Below, piece by piece: positions 34,742 to 42,940 of a DNA stretch of 64,000 nt. The DNA lies in the NCBI RefSeq assembly GCF_012726295.1, contig NZ_JABAOB010000001.1:1054001-1118000 (forward strand). Direction: 5' to 3'. Below the pieces are notes generated by a model. That model ran no database searches. It was not told the DNA's origin and saw only the letters and a program-made list of their open reading frames with translations. This DNA is from Chitinophaga sp. Ak27. Its GTDB lineage: Bacteria; Bacteroidota; Bacteroidia; Chitinophagales; Chitinophagaceae. Positions within the stretch are counted from its first letter, which is position 1. Each line of letters opens with the position of its first letter. Both the position numbers and the translations under genes were made by a program.

Positions 34742-36277
34742 TTACTTCAGTTCCAGTACGACTACTGAGAACGGAGGTAATTTCACGCTGACCTGGTTGT
34801 TCTTCAGGGTAGCGCCTTTAAAGTCGGCCGGCTTGATATTATCTGGTTTGGTAAAGCTGTTATAGTCCTGCAGTTTGGCAGAAGCCAGTATGCGGCCGCT
34901 GATGGACTTGTATCCTTGTCCATGCGTATCCAGCGTAATGTCCTGCGTTTTGTGTGCATCGATGTTCACCAGTGAAATATGGGTAACGCCATTTTTATCT
35001 TTCGACGCAGAGGCAGAAACGGCAGGCAATTTCTCGTTTTTATATACATAGTCGTTGCTGTGCAGTGCTATGGGGATAAGAGTGGCATCCTGGTGAACGT
35101 TATACATTTCCATCACGTGGTAGGTAGGCGTTAATACCATCACATCACCTTTAGTGAGAATAACGGATTGCAGCACATTGATGGCCTGCGCCAGGTTGGC
35201 CATGCGTACCCGGTCGGAGTGGTTGTTGAAGATATTGAGCGTAGCGCCGGCAATCATGGCATCGCGCATCGTATTTTGCTGAAACAGGAACCCGGGATTG
35301 GTACCGCCTTCCACATCATACCATCCACCCCATTCGTCTACCACCAGTGCTACTTTTTTAGCCGGATCATATTTATCCATTATAGCGCTGTGTTTAATAA
35401 CCAGGGTGTCCATAAACAGCGCCGACTTCATCGTTGCGAAATACTGTTGCTCGTTAAAATTTACCGCATCGCCTTTTTTACTCCATTCTACCGTGGAGTA
35501 GTGGTGCAGGGCAATACCCTGTAACAAATGATGAGGAATATTTTTCATGAGCACCTCTGTCCAGTTATAGTCCGGGCCATTGGCGCCGGAAGCGATACGG
35601 AAGACGTTTCCCTGCATAAAGGTGGCGTACTTCCTGTACAGGTCAGCATAGTATTCAGGGCGCATGTTACCACCGCATCCCCAGGCTTCATTGCCTACGC
35701 CCCAGAATTGCACTTTCCAGGGTTCCTTACGACCATTTTGCTGGCGCAGGTCAGACATCGGGCTTTTGCCGGGGAAGTTGGCATACTGTACCCAATCAGT
35801 CATCTCCTGCACCGTACCGCTACCTACGTTACCGGAGATATAAGGTTCCGTGTTCAGCTCTTCGCACATGTTGAGGAAGTCGTGAGTACCAAAGCTATTA
35901 TCTTCCGTTACGTTGCCCCACCAGGTATTTACGATGGTAGGTCTTTTATCTTTAGGCCCTATGCCATCTTTCCAGTGGTAGGTATCTGCAAAACATCCTC
36001 CGGGCCAGCGAAGGTTAGGAATCTTCATTTTGCGCAGGGCGGCAATTACATCTTTGCGTACCCCGCTTACGTTGGGGATATGAGATGTATCGCCCACGTA
36101 AAACCCGCCATAGATACAATTCCCCAGGTGTTCGGCGAAGTGACCATAAATATTACGGTTAATGGTTTGGGTAGGCGCGTCCGGTTTAAAAGTGACCGTG
36201 TTCTGGGCAGATGCTGCCCCCGCGGAAAGCAGGATTCCTAAAATACCTGTGCGGATATACTGATAGTGCTTTTTCAT
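34742..36277 (-). CDS. GH51 alpha-L-arabinofuranosidase (short, exported form)
   Basis: 511 residues from the ATG at 36277, which gives the signal peptide [20 protein letters not shown] to ASAQ; an upstream in-frame start would bury it behind 19 residues. It is the compact GH51 type: [22 protein letters not shown] at the N-terminus, [15 protein letters not shown], acid/base E197 in [13 protein letters not shown] and nucleophile E315 in [13 protein letters not shown]. These compact enzymes prefer short arabino-oligosaccharides; here a signal peptide points to the periplasm. It has its own predicted AraR operator (36346) and terminator (34698). Confidence 0.95.
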   Translation of the reverse strand: MKKHYQYIRTGILGILLSAGAASAQNTVTFKPDAPTQTINRNIYGHFAEHLGNCIYGGFYVGDTSHIPNVSGVRKDVIAALRKMKIPNLRWPGGCFADTYHWKDGIGPKDKRPTIVNTWWGNVTEDNSFGTHDFLNMCEELNTEPYISGNVGSGTVQEMTDWVQYANFPGKSPMSDLRQQNGRKEPWKVQFWGVGNEAWGCGGNMRPEYYADLYRKYATFMQGNVFRIASGANGPDYNWTEVLMKNIPHHLLQGIALHHYSTVEWSKKGDAVNFNEQQYFATMKSALFMDTLVIKHSAIMDKYDPAKKVALVVDEWGGWYDVEGGTNPGFLFQQNTMRDAMIAGATLNIFNNHSDRVRMANLAQAINVLQSVILTKGDVMVLTPTYHVMEMYNVHQDATLIPIALHSNDYVYKNEKLPAVSASASKDKNGVTHISLVNIDAHKTQDITLDTHGQGYKSISGRILASAKLQDYNSFTKPDNIKPADFKGATLKNNQVSVKLPPFSVVVLELK

Positions 36278-36345
36278 AACGAGGCTTTTAAAAAAACAGG
36301 GGCAGGCGTCGTTGCCTGACCTGTGAGAATTCAAAAAAACAAAAT

Positions 36346-36364
36346 AATTGTCATATTTACAATT
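36346..36364. promoter_or_regulatory. Predicted AraR operator before the third GH51
   Basis: AATTGT-CATATTT-ACAATT, 68 bp before the GH51 start and 81 bp before the divergent dipeptidase gene. The outer arms are perfect. It probably acts on GH51 only; effects on the dipeptidase gene cannot be excluded. Confidence 0.66.
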
Positions 36365-36445
36365 AAAAATAATATTTTTTTTGAGAAGCGGGAAGCAGTG
36401 AGCTTCTTGCGCTCCTATTTCTGCTTTTCTGTACCTTTATGGCCT

Positions 36446-37153
36446 ATGAAACATTTTATACTGGCAAGCACTTCTACCTTGTTTGGGGAAACTTACCTGG
36501 CTTACCTGCAACCGGCCATGAAAGTGTTGTACGAAGGGATAGACGAGATCATATTTATTCCATATGCACGCCCGGGAGGGATTTCGCATGATGATTATAC
36601 CAGCAGGGCAGCCGAAGCCTTTGCAGCTATTGGTGTAAAAGTGCGGGGACTGCATACCTTCGATGACCCGGGGGCCGCTATTGCCGGGGCGAATGGCTTT
36701 TTCACCGGTGGAGGCAATACTTTCCTGCTGGTAAAACAGCTGCATGAAAAAGGGCTGATGAATATCCTGGGAGAAGCTGTGAAAGCCGGCGCCGTTTATA
36801 TGGGGTGCAGCGCAGGCAGCAACATCGGGGGCGTGTCTATGCAAAATACCAACGATATGCCGATCGTATATCCGCCCAGTTTTGCTACCATGGGGCTGAT
36901 TCCTTTCAATCTTAATCCACATTACCTGGACCCCATCGAGGGTTCCCAGCATATGGGCGAAACCCGGGAAACCAGGATCAAAGAATATCATACACAAAAT
37001 ACCACCCCGGTGCTGGGACTGCGGGAAGGCAGCTGGATTTACGCCAGGGGCAGGCAACTCACCCTGGAAGGCGCCCTAAGCGCCCGCATCTTCGAAGCAG
37101 GCAAGGAAGCCTATGAACTGCCGGCAGGTAGTTCCCTGGCTTTCCTGCAATAA
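36446..37153 (+). CDS. pepE: Dipeptidase E (peptidase S51)
   Basis: 235 residues from the ATG at 36446 (MKHFILASTSTLFG, the usual start); the longer frame begins in the AT-rich promoter region. The catalytic set lines up with Salmonella PepE (Ser120, Asp135, His157): S122 in GCSAGSN, D137 in NTNDMPIV and H159 in NLNPHYLD. It hydrolyses N-terminal Asp-X dipeptides in the cytoplasm. It is divergent from GH51, and a TetR gene follows 40 nt downstream. Confidence 0.93.
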   Translation: MKHFILASTSTLFGETYLAYLQPAMKVLYEGIDEIIFIPYARPGGISHDDYTSRAAEAFAAIGVKVRGLHTFDDPGAAIAGANGFFTGGGNTFLLVKQLHEKGLMNILGEAVKAGAVYMGCSAGSNIGGVSMQNTNDMPIVYPPSFATMGLIPFNLNPHYLDPIEGSQHMGETRETRIKEYHTQNTTPVLGLREGSWIYARGRQLTLEGALSARIFEAGKEAYELPAGSSLAFLQ

Positions 37154-37161
37154 ATATTCTA

Positions 37162-37181
37162 AAAAGAACAATCATTCTTTT
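37162..37181. promoter_or_regulatory. Probable TetR autoregulatory operator
   Basis: Inverted repeat AAAAGAA-CAATCA-TTCTTTT, 13 bp before the TetR start. It matches the GAACAATCATTCT type of site often seen before TetR-family genes. Autorepression is inferred. Confidence 0.55.
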
Positions 37182-37193
37182 ATCTTTGTCTTT

Positions 37194-37787
37194 ATGCGTA
37201 TTAAAGACGAAAATAAAGCATTGGCCATCCGGGAGAAGGCAATGGAAATGATTGTCCAGGAAGGATTTGACGGACTTAGTATGCATAAGTTGGCCAAAGC
37301 GGCCAATATATCGGTATCTACGATCTATATCTATTTCAAGAACCGGGAAGACCTCCTTAACCAGCTATATGCTGCCACCGCCGCCACCTTTGTGGCAGAA
37401 ACCATGAAAGGATTTGACCCTGATGCGGATTTTGAAACCGGGTTATGGCAGCAATGGTACAACCGCTATCAATATATTACGCAATACCCGCTGCATTACC
37501 GCTTTGCAGAACAGTTCCGAAACTCTCCCCTGATCGAAAAACAGGACGGTTCCCCGGAATTTGCCTTCAAAGCGGCCATGCAGCGGTTTACCCAAAATGC
37601 TATGAACCGGGGAGAAATTATTTCTCTGCCCATAGAAGTGTTCTGGGCTATTGCCTATGGCGCCTTCTATACGTTAGTTAAATTTCATATCGATAATGCC
37701 AGCATGTCAGGCCAGCCCTTTTCCCTTACTACGGAAATGCTGCGGCAGGTATTTCAACAGGTGATGAAATCCCTGCGACATACATAG
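37194..37787 (+). CDS. TetR family transcriptional regulator
   Basis: 197 residues from the ATG at 37194; the longer frame starts inside pepE. The N-terminal helix-turn-helix is typical (AIREKAMEMIVQEGFDGLSMHKLAKAANISVSTIYIYFKNREDLLNQLY). The C-terminal ligand domain is unspecific. A palindrome just upstream suggests autoregulation. Candidate targets are itself and the convergent SDR gene, whose stop is 8 nt away, but nothing in the sequence fixes the ligand. Confidence 0.92.
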   Translation: MRIKDENKALAIREKAMEMIVQEGFDGLSMHKLAKAANISVSTIYIYFKNREDLLNQLYAATAATFVAETMKGFDPDADFETGLWQQWYNRYQYITQYPLHYRFAEQFRNSPLIEKQDGSPEFAFKAAMQRFTQNAMNRGEIISLPIEVFWAIAYGAFYTLVKFHIDNASMSGQPFSLTTEMLRQVFQQVMKSLRHT

Positions 37788-37795
37788 TCCCCCTG

Positions 37796-38515
37796 TTACA
37801 GACTTAATCCACCATCACAACGTATAATCGATCCCGTTATATTCCTATTTCGCATCAGGAACAGGATGCTATCTGCTATTTCTTCCGCCTCTCCTACCCT
37901 GCCTACTGGTGTTTGTGTGGCAAACTGTTCAAAGGTGGCAGCTTTGGCCTCCGCAGGCAGGAAATCCCACCAGGCAGTGTTTACCACGCCCGGCGAAACA
38001 GCGTTGATACGTAAAGGTTGTATTTCCCGGGCAATGGAAGGAATCATTAATTCCAGCGCCCCATTGATAGCGGCCAGCCCGGATACGCCAGGAGCCTGCG
38101 TAATAGCGGATATCGCGGTAATGAGGGTAATACTGCCTGTTTTATTCACATAGGGCAAAGCTGCCTGTAAGGTATTCAACTGGGGCCAGAACTTTCCTTC
38201 AAACCCTTCCCGTAGTTCCTGCAGCGACAAGTCGGCAAAAGTACCGGCTCCCTTGGCGCCACTCAGCGCAATCACCAGGTGATCGATAGGCCCATGGGCC
38301 TTGAAAAACTGATCCAGTGCCGCCCTGTTACAGCTGTCCATCGCCGCCGTGTGTAACCCTGGATGGGCGGCCGCCGCCCGGGTCAGTTTATCCGCATCGC
38401 GACCAGTAATGGTTACCTGCGCCCGCTGTTGTACCAATGTTACTGCTGTGGCTAATCCAATGCCGGAAGAACCGCCTGCAATCACTACTTTCTTACTTTC
38501 AAATGAGGTAGACAT
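37796..38515 (-). CDS. SDR family protein lacking the YxxxK active site
   Basis: 239 residues from the ATG at 38515. It has a Rossmann fold with VVIAGGSSGIGLATAVTL (cofactor loop GGSSGIG), ALSGAKG (in place of NNAG) and a C-terminal NITGSIIRCDGGLSL. Where classical short-chain dehydrogenases have Ser, Tyr and Lys (YSASK), this reads SGLAAINGALE, so Tyr becomes Leu and Lys becomes Asn. It is either inactive, uses another mechanism, or acts as an NAD(P) sensor. Similar Tyr-less SDRs exist in other bacteria. It is convergent with TetR. Confidence 0.85.
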   Translation of the reverse strand: MSTSFESKKVVIAGGSSGIGLATAVTLVQQRAQVTITGRDADKLTRAAAAHPGLHTAAMDSCNRAALDQFFKAHGPIDHLVIALSGAKGAGTFADLSLQELREGFEGKFWPQLNTLQAALPYVNKTGSITLITAISAITQAPGVSGLAAINGALELMIPSIAREIQPLRINAVSPGVVNTAWWDFLPAEAKAATFEQFATQTPVGRVGEAEEIADSILFLMRNRNITGSIIRCDGGLSL

Positions 38516-38595
38516 ATCATTAACTTTTATGCTCACAAAGTTGCGGCATAAAAGGCGGGGCACTGTTATCGCAATTATGCTTTGTATTAACCCAA

Positions 38596-39534
38596 TTATG
38601 CTTTTCTACGAAACGCCAACGGTGTTTGCCCGGTCTGTTCCCGGAAAAACCGGTTAAAACCGGCAGGGTCGCTGAAATTCAGTCGCCACGAAATTTCCGC
38701 CACGGAAGTATCTGTATACCGCAACGCCGCTTTGGCCTCCTGTACCAGCATATCGGCAATGGCCTCCGATGCGGTATGCCCGGTGACTTCCTTTACCGTA
38801 CGGTTCAGGTGATTAGGCGTAACGCCCAGCAGCGTGGCATAATCCCCTACCTTTCTCTTGGCCAGGAAATGCTGGCTCACCAGCTTCTTGAACCGCGGCA
38901 CCAGGTAGGTATTACGTGTATCCGTTGCCGTAACATCCAATCCCTGTGCTACATAACTTCGCTTTACTTCCAGCAATAAGAGGTACAGGTACATATGGAT
39001 AGCCTTTTCGCAGCCGGGCCGGTGCTGCTGCAGCTCTTCGTTGATTTTTCTCACAAAATCCGCTACCGCTGTAATAGCGGCAACCTCCAGCTGTATAAAG
39101 GGTACGCCGGAATAGTCGAAAAAAGGAAATTCCACCGGGATTTTCGCTGCCGGGATAATATCTTCCAGGAAGTCGGCATTGAATAAAATATAGTAGCCAA
39201 AAGTGTCTGCGCTGATATTGTCTTTACTGAATACCTGGCCAGGAAAGGTAAAGCTCAATGTGCCGGGCCGGTGTTTAAACTGTTCCAGCCCCAATTGCAC
39301 ATCCACACTACCACTCAGGGTAATGCTGATCCGGTAGAAGTCGGACTTCAGCGGGCCTACTGCCGGCCGCAATCCTTCGCTGGAGTATATTTCAAAACCG
39401 GGAACACGTTTGGCCGCATCCAGGTTGCTGTAACCAAAATCGGAAGTATCGTGCTCTACCCGGTGCAGATGCCGGAAATCATTCAATACATACTGCGGAA
39501 TGTCTTGCCGGCGGAGTTGGGTATTCGTAGCCAT
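38596..39534 (-). CDS. AraC family transcriptional regulator
   Basis: 312 residues from the ATG at 39534. The N-terminal sensor (about 1-190) is a cupin-like domain (PGTLSFTFPGQVFSKDN). The C-terminal AraC helix-turn-helix pair is clear: KVGDYATLLGVTPNHLNRTVKEVTG and DTSVAEISWRLNFSDPAGFNRFFREQTGQTPLAFR. It lies 80 nt upstream of the SDR gene on the same strand and may control it. It is divergent from a small gene with only 39 nt between the starts. Confidence 0.92.
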   Translation of the reverse strand: MATNTQLRRQDIPQYVLNDFRHLHRVEHDTSDFGYSNLDAAKRVPGFEIYSSEGLRPAVGPLKSDFYRISITLSGSVDVQLGLEQFKHRPGTLSFTFPGQVFSKDNISADTFGYYILFNADFLEDIIPAAKIPVEFPFFDYSGVPFIQLEVAAITAVADFVRKINEELQQHRPGCEKAIHMYLYLLLLEVKRSYVAQGLDVTATDTRNTYLVPRFKKLVSQHFLAKRKVGDYATLLGVTPNHLNRTVKEVTGHTASEAIADMLVQEAKAALRYTDTSVAEISWRLNFSDPAGFNRFFREQTGQTPLAFRRKA

Positions 39535-39573
39535 TATGTTATATTCGTCACTAAAATTAGACAATTATCTGCA

Positions 39574-39927
39574 ATGGAGTTAACCACCTTATATCGGCCC
39601 GTAGGCCCAGATGAACTAAAATTAATAGAACAGTCGGGCTGGAAAAGATTTCCGCCCCGGAAGCCAGATCAACCCATTTTTTATCCTGTTATGAACGAAG
39701 CTTATGCCATCCAGATTTCAGTAGAATGGAATGTTCCTGCTTACGGCTCCGGCTTTGTGACCCGCTTTGCGGTGGACAGCCGTTTCCTGGAAAGATACCC
39801 GGTGGAAAATGTAGGTGGAGTTATACACAACGAACTATGGGTACCAGCGGAGGAACTGGAAGCCTTTAATGATCATATTGTGGGCGCGATTGAGGTTACG
39901 CAGTCTTATTACCAGGAAGGGAAATGA
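39574..39927 (+). CDS. Small protein of the ADP-ribosylation/crystallin J1-annotated family
   Basis: 117 residues from the ATG at 39574; the open frame extends upstream, but that part overlaps the AraC gene and reads poorly. MELTTLYRPVGPDELKLIE, GWKRFPPRKPDQPIFYPVMN, YGSGFVTRFAVDSRFLERYPV and ELWVPAEELEAFNDHIVG match a widespread small family often labelled ADP-ribosylation/crystallin J1, whose function is unknown. No membrane or signal segments. The 39-nt gap to the divergent AraC start suggests shared control. Confidence 0.8.
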   Translation: MELTTLYRPVGPDELKLIEQSGWKRFPPRKPDQPIFYPVMNEAYAIQISVEWNVPAYGSGFVTRFAVDSRFLERYPVENVGGVIHNELWVPAEELEAFNDHIVGAIEVTQSYYQEGK

Positions 39928-39964
39928 CCTATCATATCATTATATCACTGTAAGTCGAAAAAAT

Positions 39965-39992
39965 AAAAAAGCAGTGGTCCCATGACCACTGC
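39965..39992 (-). terminator. Terminator of the RNA helicase gene
   Basis: GCAGTGGTC-CCAT-GACCACTGC, a perfect 9-bp stem. On the minus strand it is followed by TTTTTTATTT, 21 nt past the helicase stop. It also lies 43 nt after the small plus-strand gene and may serve both. Confidence 0.85.
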
Positions 39993-40013
39993 CTCTAACT
40001 ATATAAAGCGTTA

Positions 40014-41345
40014 TTATCTCGCTATATCAATCTTCACTTTCTTATTCTTGATCTTTTCATTCTTAATCTGTTCCAGCGCGTGTCCCACTTTGGATTTCAC
40101 CACTGCTACAAATGAAAAGAAGTCTTTTACTTCAATTAAGCCGATATCTTCTTTCTTCAGGTGCGCCTGTTTGGCGAGAAAGCCTACGATATCTACTTTA
40201 TTTACTTTATCCTTTTTACCGGCGGCAATAAACAGCGTAGTCCATTTAGGTTTCTCGGGCAATTTCGCTGTTTCGGGCAGCTCAATGGTTTCTATGGTTT
40301 CATTGGCCAGGTAAGGCATGAGCTTTTCATCGGGGGCGAGGATCACGATAGCGGTGCCGCTGGCTTCCATCCTGGCGGTACGACCGTTACGGTGTGTCCA
40401 GCTGTCTTCCGTGTGTGGCAGGTGAAAGTGAACGATGTAGCGGATGTTGGGAATATCGAGTCCACGGGCGGCCAGATCGGTGGTCACCAGTACATTTACG
40501 GACCCGTTCCGGAATTTGCAGAGGGCTGCATCGCGTTCCTGTTGCTCCATAGCGCCATGGTAGAAGGTATTAATAATACTTTTCTCCGACAGCATTTTGC
40601 TGGTACGCTCTACCGCTTCGCGATGGTTGCAAAACACAATGGTAGAGCGGTTGCCCAGGTAGCAGATCAGGCGGAAGAGGGTTTCCACCTTATCATTTTC
40701 CGGCGATAATACCTGCTTGATGGCGAGCCTTTCAACCGGCGTACCGTTTTCCGGCAGGAAGTTCAGTTTTGCGGGTTGATCCAGCGCCAGGAATGCCGAG
40801 ATCTCCACGGCTTCTGTAGCGGAGGTGAGGATACGCTTTTTGATATTGGGCAATGATTCCACGATGAAGGATACTTCTTCCTGGAAGCCTAATTCCAGGG
40901 TTTTATCAAATTCATCGAGCACCAGTGTTTTAATAGCGGCGACCGTAATATTTTCGCGGCGGATATGATCTCCCAGTCGTCCGGGCGTGCCTACAATGAC
41001 TGCCGGGGGCTGAATGAGATTATTTTCTTCGGTTTCCCGCAGGTGGCCGCCATAGCAGGCGGTAATTTTATAGCCAGTGCCCATTTGTTTGAACACTTTT
41101 TCTATTTGCAGGGCCAGTTCCCGCGAAGGCACTACGATGAGGGCCTGGGTGTTTTTATTGGCAGGATCCAGTCTTTCCAATATGGGCAGTAAAAACGCCA
41201 GCGTTTTACCGGAACCGGTGGCCGACAGCAGGATTACATCGGCATGTTGCTGGTTAGCGGTTACCGATGCCTGTTGCATGTCGTTGAGTGAATCGATCTT
41301 AAGATTGGTAAGTATATTACCTAAGGAGTACTTTTCTTTTTGCAT
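40014..41345 (-). CDS. DEAD-box RNA helicase (DbpA-like) with DEFD motif
   Basis: 443 residues from the ATG at 41345. Motif I is SATGSGKT (43-48); motif Ia VVPSRELALQ; Ib GTPGRL; motif II LVLDEFDKTLELGF (D144-D147, DEFD instead of DEAD); motif III TSATEA. The second RecA domain has VLVTTDLAARGLDIP and HRNGRTAR. The C-terminal ~70 residues (AAGKKDKVNKVDIVGFL to FFSFVAVV) resemble the DbpA RNA-binding domain, which in E. coli binds 23S rRNA hairpin 92. The likely role is in large-subunit ribosome assembly. Confidence 0.93.
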   Translation of the reverse strand: MQKEKYSLGNILTNLKIDSLNDMQQASVTANQQHADVILLSATGSGKTLAFLLPILERLDPANKNTQALIVVPSRELALQIEKVFKQMGTGYKITACYGGHLRETEENNLIQPPAVIVGTPGRLGDHIRRENITVAAIKTLVLDEFDKTLELGFQEEVSFIVESLPNIKKRILTSATEAVEISAFLALDQPAKLNFLPENGTPVERLAIKQVLSPENDKVETLFRLICYLGNRSTIVFCNHREAVERTSKMLSEKSIINTFYHGAMEQQERDAALCKFRNGSVNVLVTTDLAARGLDIPNIRYIVHFHLPHTEDSWTHRNGRTARMEASGTAIVILAPDEKLMPYLANETIETIELPETAKLPEKPKWTTLFIAAGKKDKVNKVDIVGFLAKQAHLKKEDIGLIEVKDFFSFVAVVKSKVGHALEQIKNEKIKNKKVKIDIAR

Positions 41346-41381
41346 TTGGCGCAAAAGTACGAAAATTAAATTTGGCGCGCG

Positions 41382-42338
41382 TTAGCGGCAAAGATGCAAC
41401 TGATCACCGGCGGGATAGCTGAAGGTATTGGGCAATACCCATCTCGCTTTATAAATTTTCCAGCCTTTTTGGGAGAAGACAGTATGCCCGCCGGCATCTA
41501 TTACTTCGTCGGTCCACCACGATTCCTTGGGTTTTACCAGCAGCACCGGGTAGCCGGCCGGTCCGGAGGATACGCTTTTAATATCGTGTTGTAATACCGG
41601 CGCCTGCGAGGTTTTACGGGTTTTTATGTCGAAAGTATATACGTTGGTTGTGTTCGTAAGCCATAAGCTATTTTTTCTATATACAGGAAACAGGTCATGG
41701 GCTTCCGTTCCGGGGATGGCCACCGCTGCTTCCTGCGTCAGGTCGGGGGCCTGGCAGTTAAAGTTATAGCGGAATACGTGCATAGTATCCATGGCGGCAG
41801 TCCAGAGGCGTTTGCCGGTGGCGTCCCATACCACGTTGTGCCCAAAAGCCACGGGAATCTTTTTCGTATATACGCCATCGGGATAGCGCAAGGTATCGGT
41901 TCTGAACAGCATCAGGTAATTGCCGGTACTGGAGGCGCTCACAATATTACCATCAGGCAATAGCTCCACCGAATGCGTATTACCGCCGGCATAGGCGTAA
42001 AACACGGTTTTCCTGTCCGCAATGCGGATAAGGGCTACTCCCCCGCCGGAGGCATTGGTTAAAATATATTGATTATTATACACCACTTTGGCATCGCTGG
42101 GATTGCTGAACCATTTAACGTGCGCCGGCTGGATGTTGGATAATTCCGGTTTCCACTCCCAGATCATGGCCCCAGTAGTGACATTTACAATCACGATACG
42201 ATGTTGCGATTGTTCCGCTACCACTATACATTTGCGACAGCTGGCCACTGTAGATGCGGTATCAGATGGGTTTTCATATTTGGCAAAGCAGGTAACCGCC
42301 AGCAGGCAGCATAACCAGGAGCAGATCAGTTTTTTCAT
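41382..42338 (-). CDS. Secreted beta-propeller protein of unknown function (DUF6528-like)
   Basis: 318 residues with a signal peptide (MKKLICSWLCCLLAVTCFA). Repeated strand patterns such as IVIVNVTTGAMIWEWKP, VALIRIADRKTVFYAYAGGNTHSVELLPDGNIVSAS and NVVWDATGKRLWTAAMD suggest a WD/NHL-like propeller. It resembles proteins annotated DUF6528. Two Cys near the mature N-terminus (CRKC) might bind metal or form a disulfide. It may be a surface glycan- or ligand-binding protein. It lies 36 nt upstream of the helicase start on the same strand. No enzyme motif is visible. Confidence 0.65.
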   Translation of the reverse strand: MKKLICSWLCCLLAVTCFAKYENPSDTASTVASCRKCIVVAEQSQHRIVIVNVTTGAMIWEWKPELSNIQPAHVKWFSNPSDAKVVYNNQYILTNASGGGVALIRIADRKTVFYAYAGGNTHSVELLPDGNIVSASSTGNYLMLFRTDTLRYPDGVYTKKIPVAFGHNVVWDATGKRLWTAAMDTMHVFRYNFNCQAPDLTQEAAVAIPGTEAHDLFPVYRKNSLWLTNTTNVYTFDIKTRKTSQAPVLQHDIKSVSSGPAGYPVLLVKPKESWWTDEVIDAGGHTVFSQKGWKIYKARWVLPNTFSYPAGDQLHLCR

Positions 42339-42394
42339 GATGCCACATAATTACAATTTCTTTCCGGGAAATAAAATAGTGTTAATTTAAGGGT

Positions 42395-42868
42395 ATGAAA
42401 ACACCTATCATCTTACTGGTACTGGCAGCAGACATCCTGATATCCTGCCAGCAACAGGCATCCAAACAAGCCGTTACGGCAACGGATACACTGACTACCG
42501 CTGCACCTGCTGAAGAAAAAAACACCACGCATTGTTACACCAAAGCGGTAGGCAGGGATACTATCCAGCTTAGCATCTCCTTTTCCGACAGCGTAGCCAC
42601 CGGCGCGCTCCTTTATAATTTCTTTGAGAAAGATAAAAACACCGGTAAATTCAATGGCGTACTGCACAACGGGATTATCCGGGGTAAGTATACTTTCTTC
42701 AGTGAAGGGGTGGAAAGTTCCAGGCCTGCTATTTTTAAGATTTCAGGCCAACATGCCTATGAAGCCCTGCCGGAAAGCATAGACCGCCTGGGCCAACCGG
42801 TTTTTAACCTGGATAACGATAAATTGAAGTTTGATAGCATTCCGCTGGTAGCCGGCGAATGTAAATAG
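42395..42868 (+). CDS. Small lipoprotein of unknown function
   Basis: 157 residues with a lipoprotein signal (MKTPIILLVLAADILISC, Cys18), then a Gln/Ala/Thr-rich linker to about residue 45 and a compact beta-rich domain (CYTKAVGRDTIQLSISFSDSVATGALLYNFFEKDKNTG). Similar lipoproteins are common in Bacteroidota but I know no function. It is divergent from the beta-propeller gene, and a bidirectional terminator follows. Confidence 0.72.
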   Translation: MKTPIILLVLAADILISCQQQASKQAVTATDTLTTAAPAEEKNTTHCYTKAVGRDTIQLSISFSDSVATGALLYNFFEKDKNTGKFNGVLHNGIIRGKYTFFSEGVESSRPAIFKISGQHAYEALPESIDRLGQPVFNLDNDKLKFDSIPLVAGECK

Positions 42869-42891
42869 CTTACTGACATCTTCTATAAAAT

Positions 42892-42931
42892 GCGACAGCC
42901 GGCTCTTTTAAAGAACCGGCTGTCGCGTTTT
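42892..42931. terminator. Bidirectional terminator
   Basis: Stem GCGACAGCCGG (42892-42902) / CCGGCTGTCGC (42916-42926), followed by GTTTTT. It lies between the convergent lipoprotein and siderophore-receptor genes. Confidence 0.88.
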
Positions 42932-42940
42932 TAATTCAGT

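Noticed and set aside
36385..36420. AGAAGC...GCTTCT pairing before pepE, considered as a fourth hairpin element
   Set aside because: Only 6 bp pair, and neither the heptad arms nor the shared 16-nt loop motif are present.
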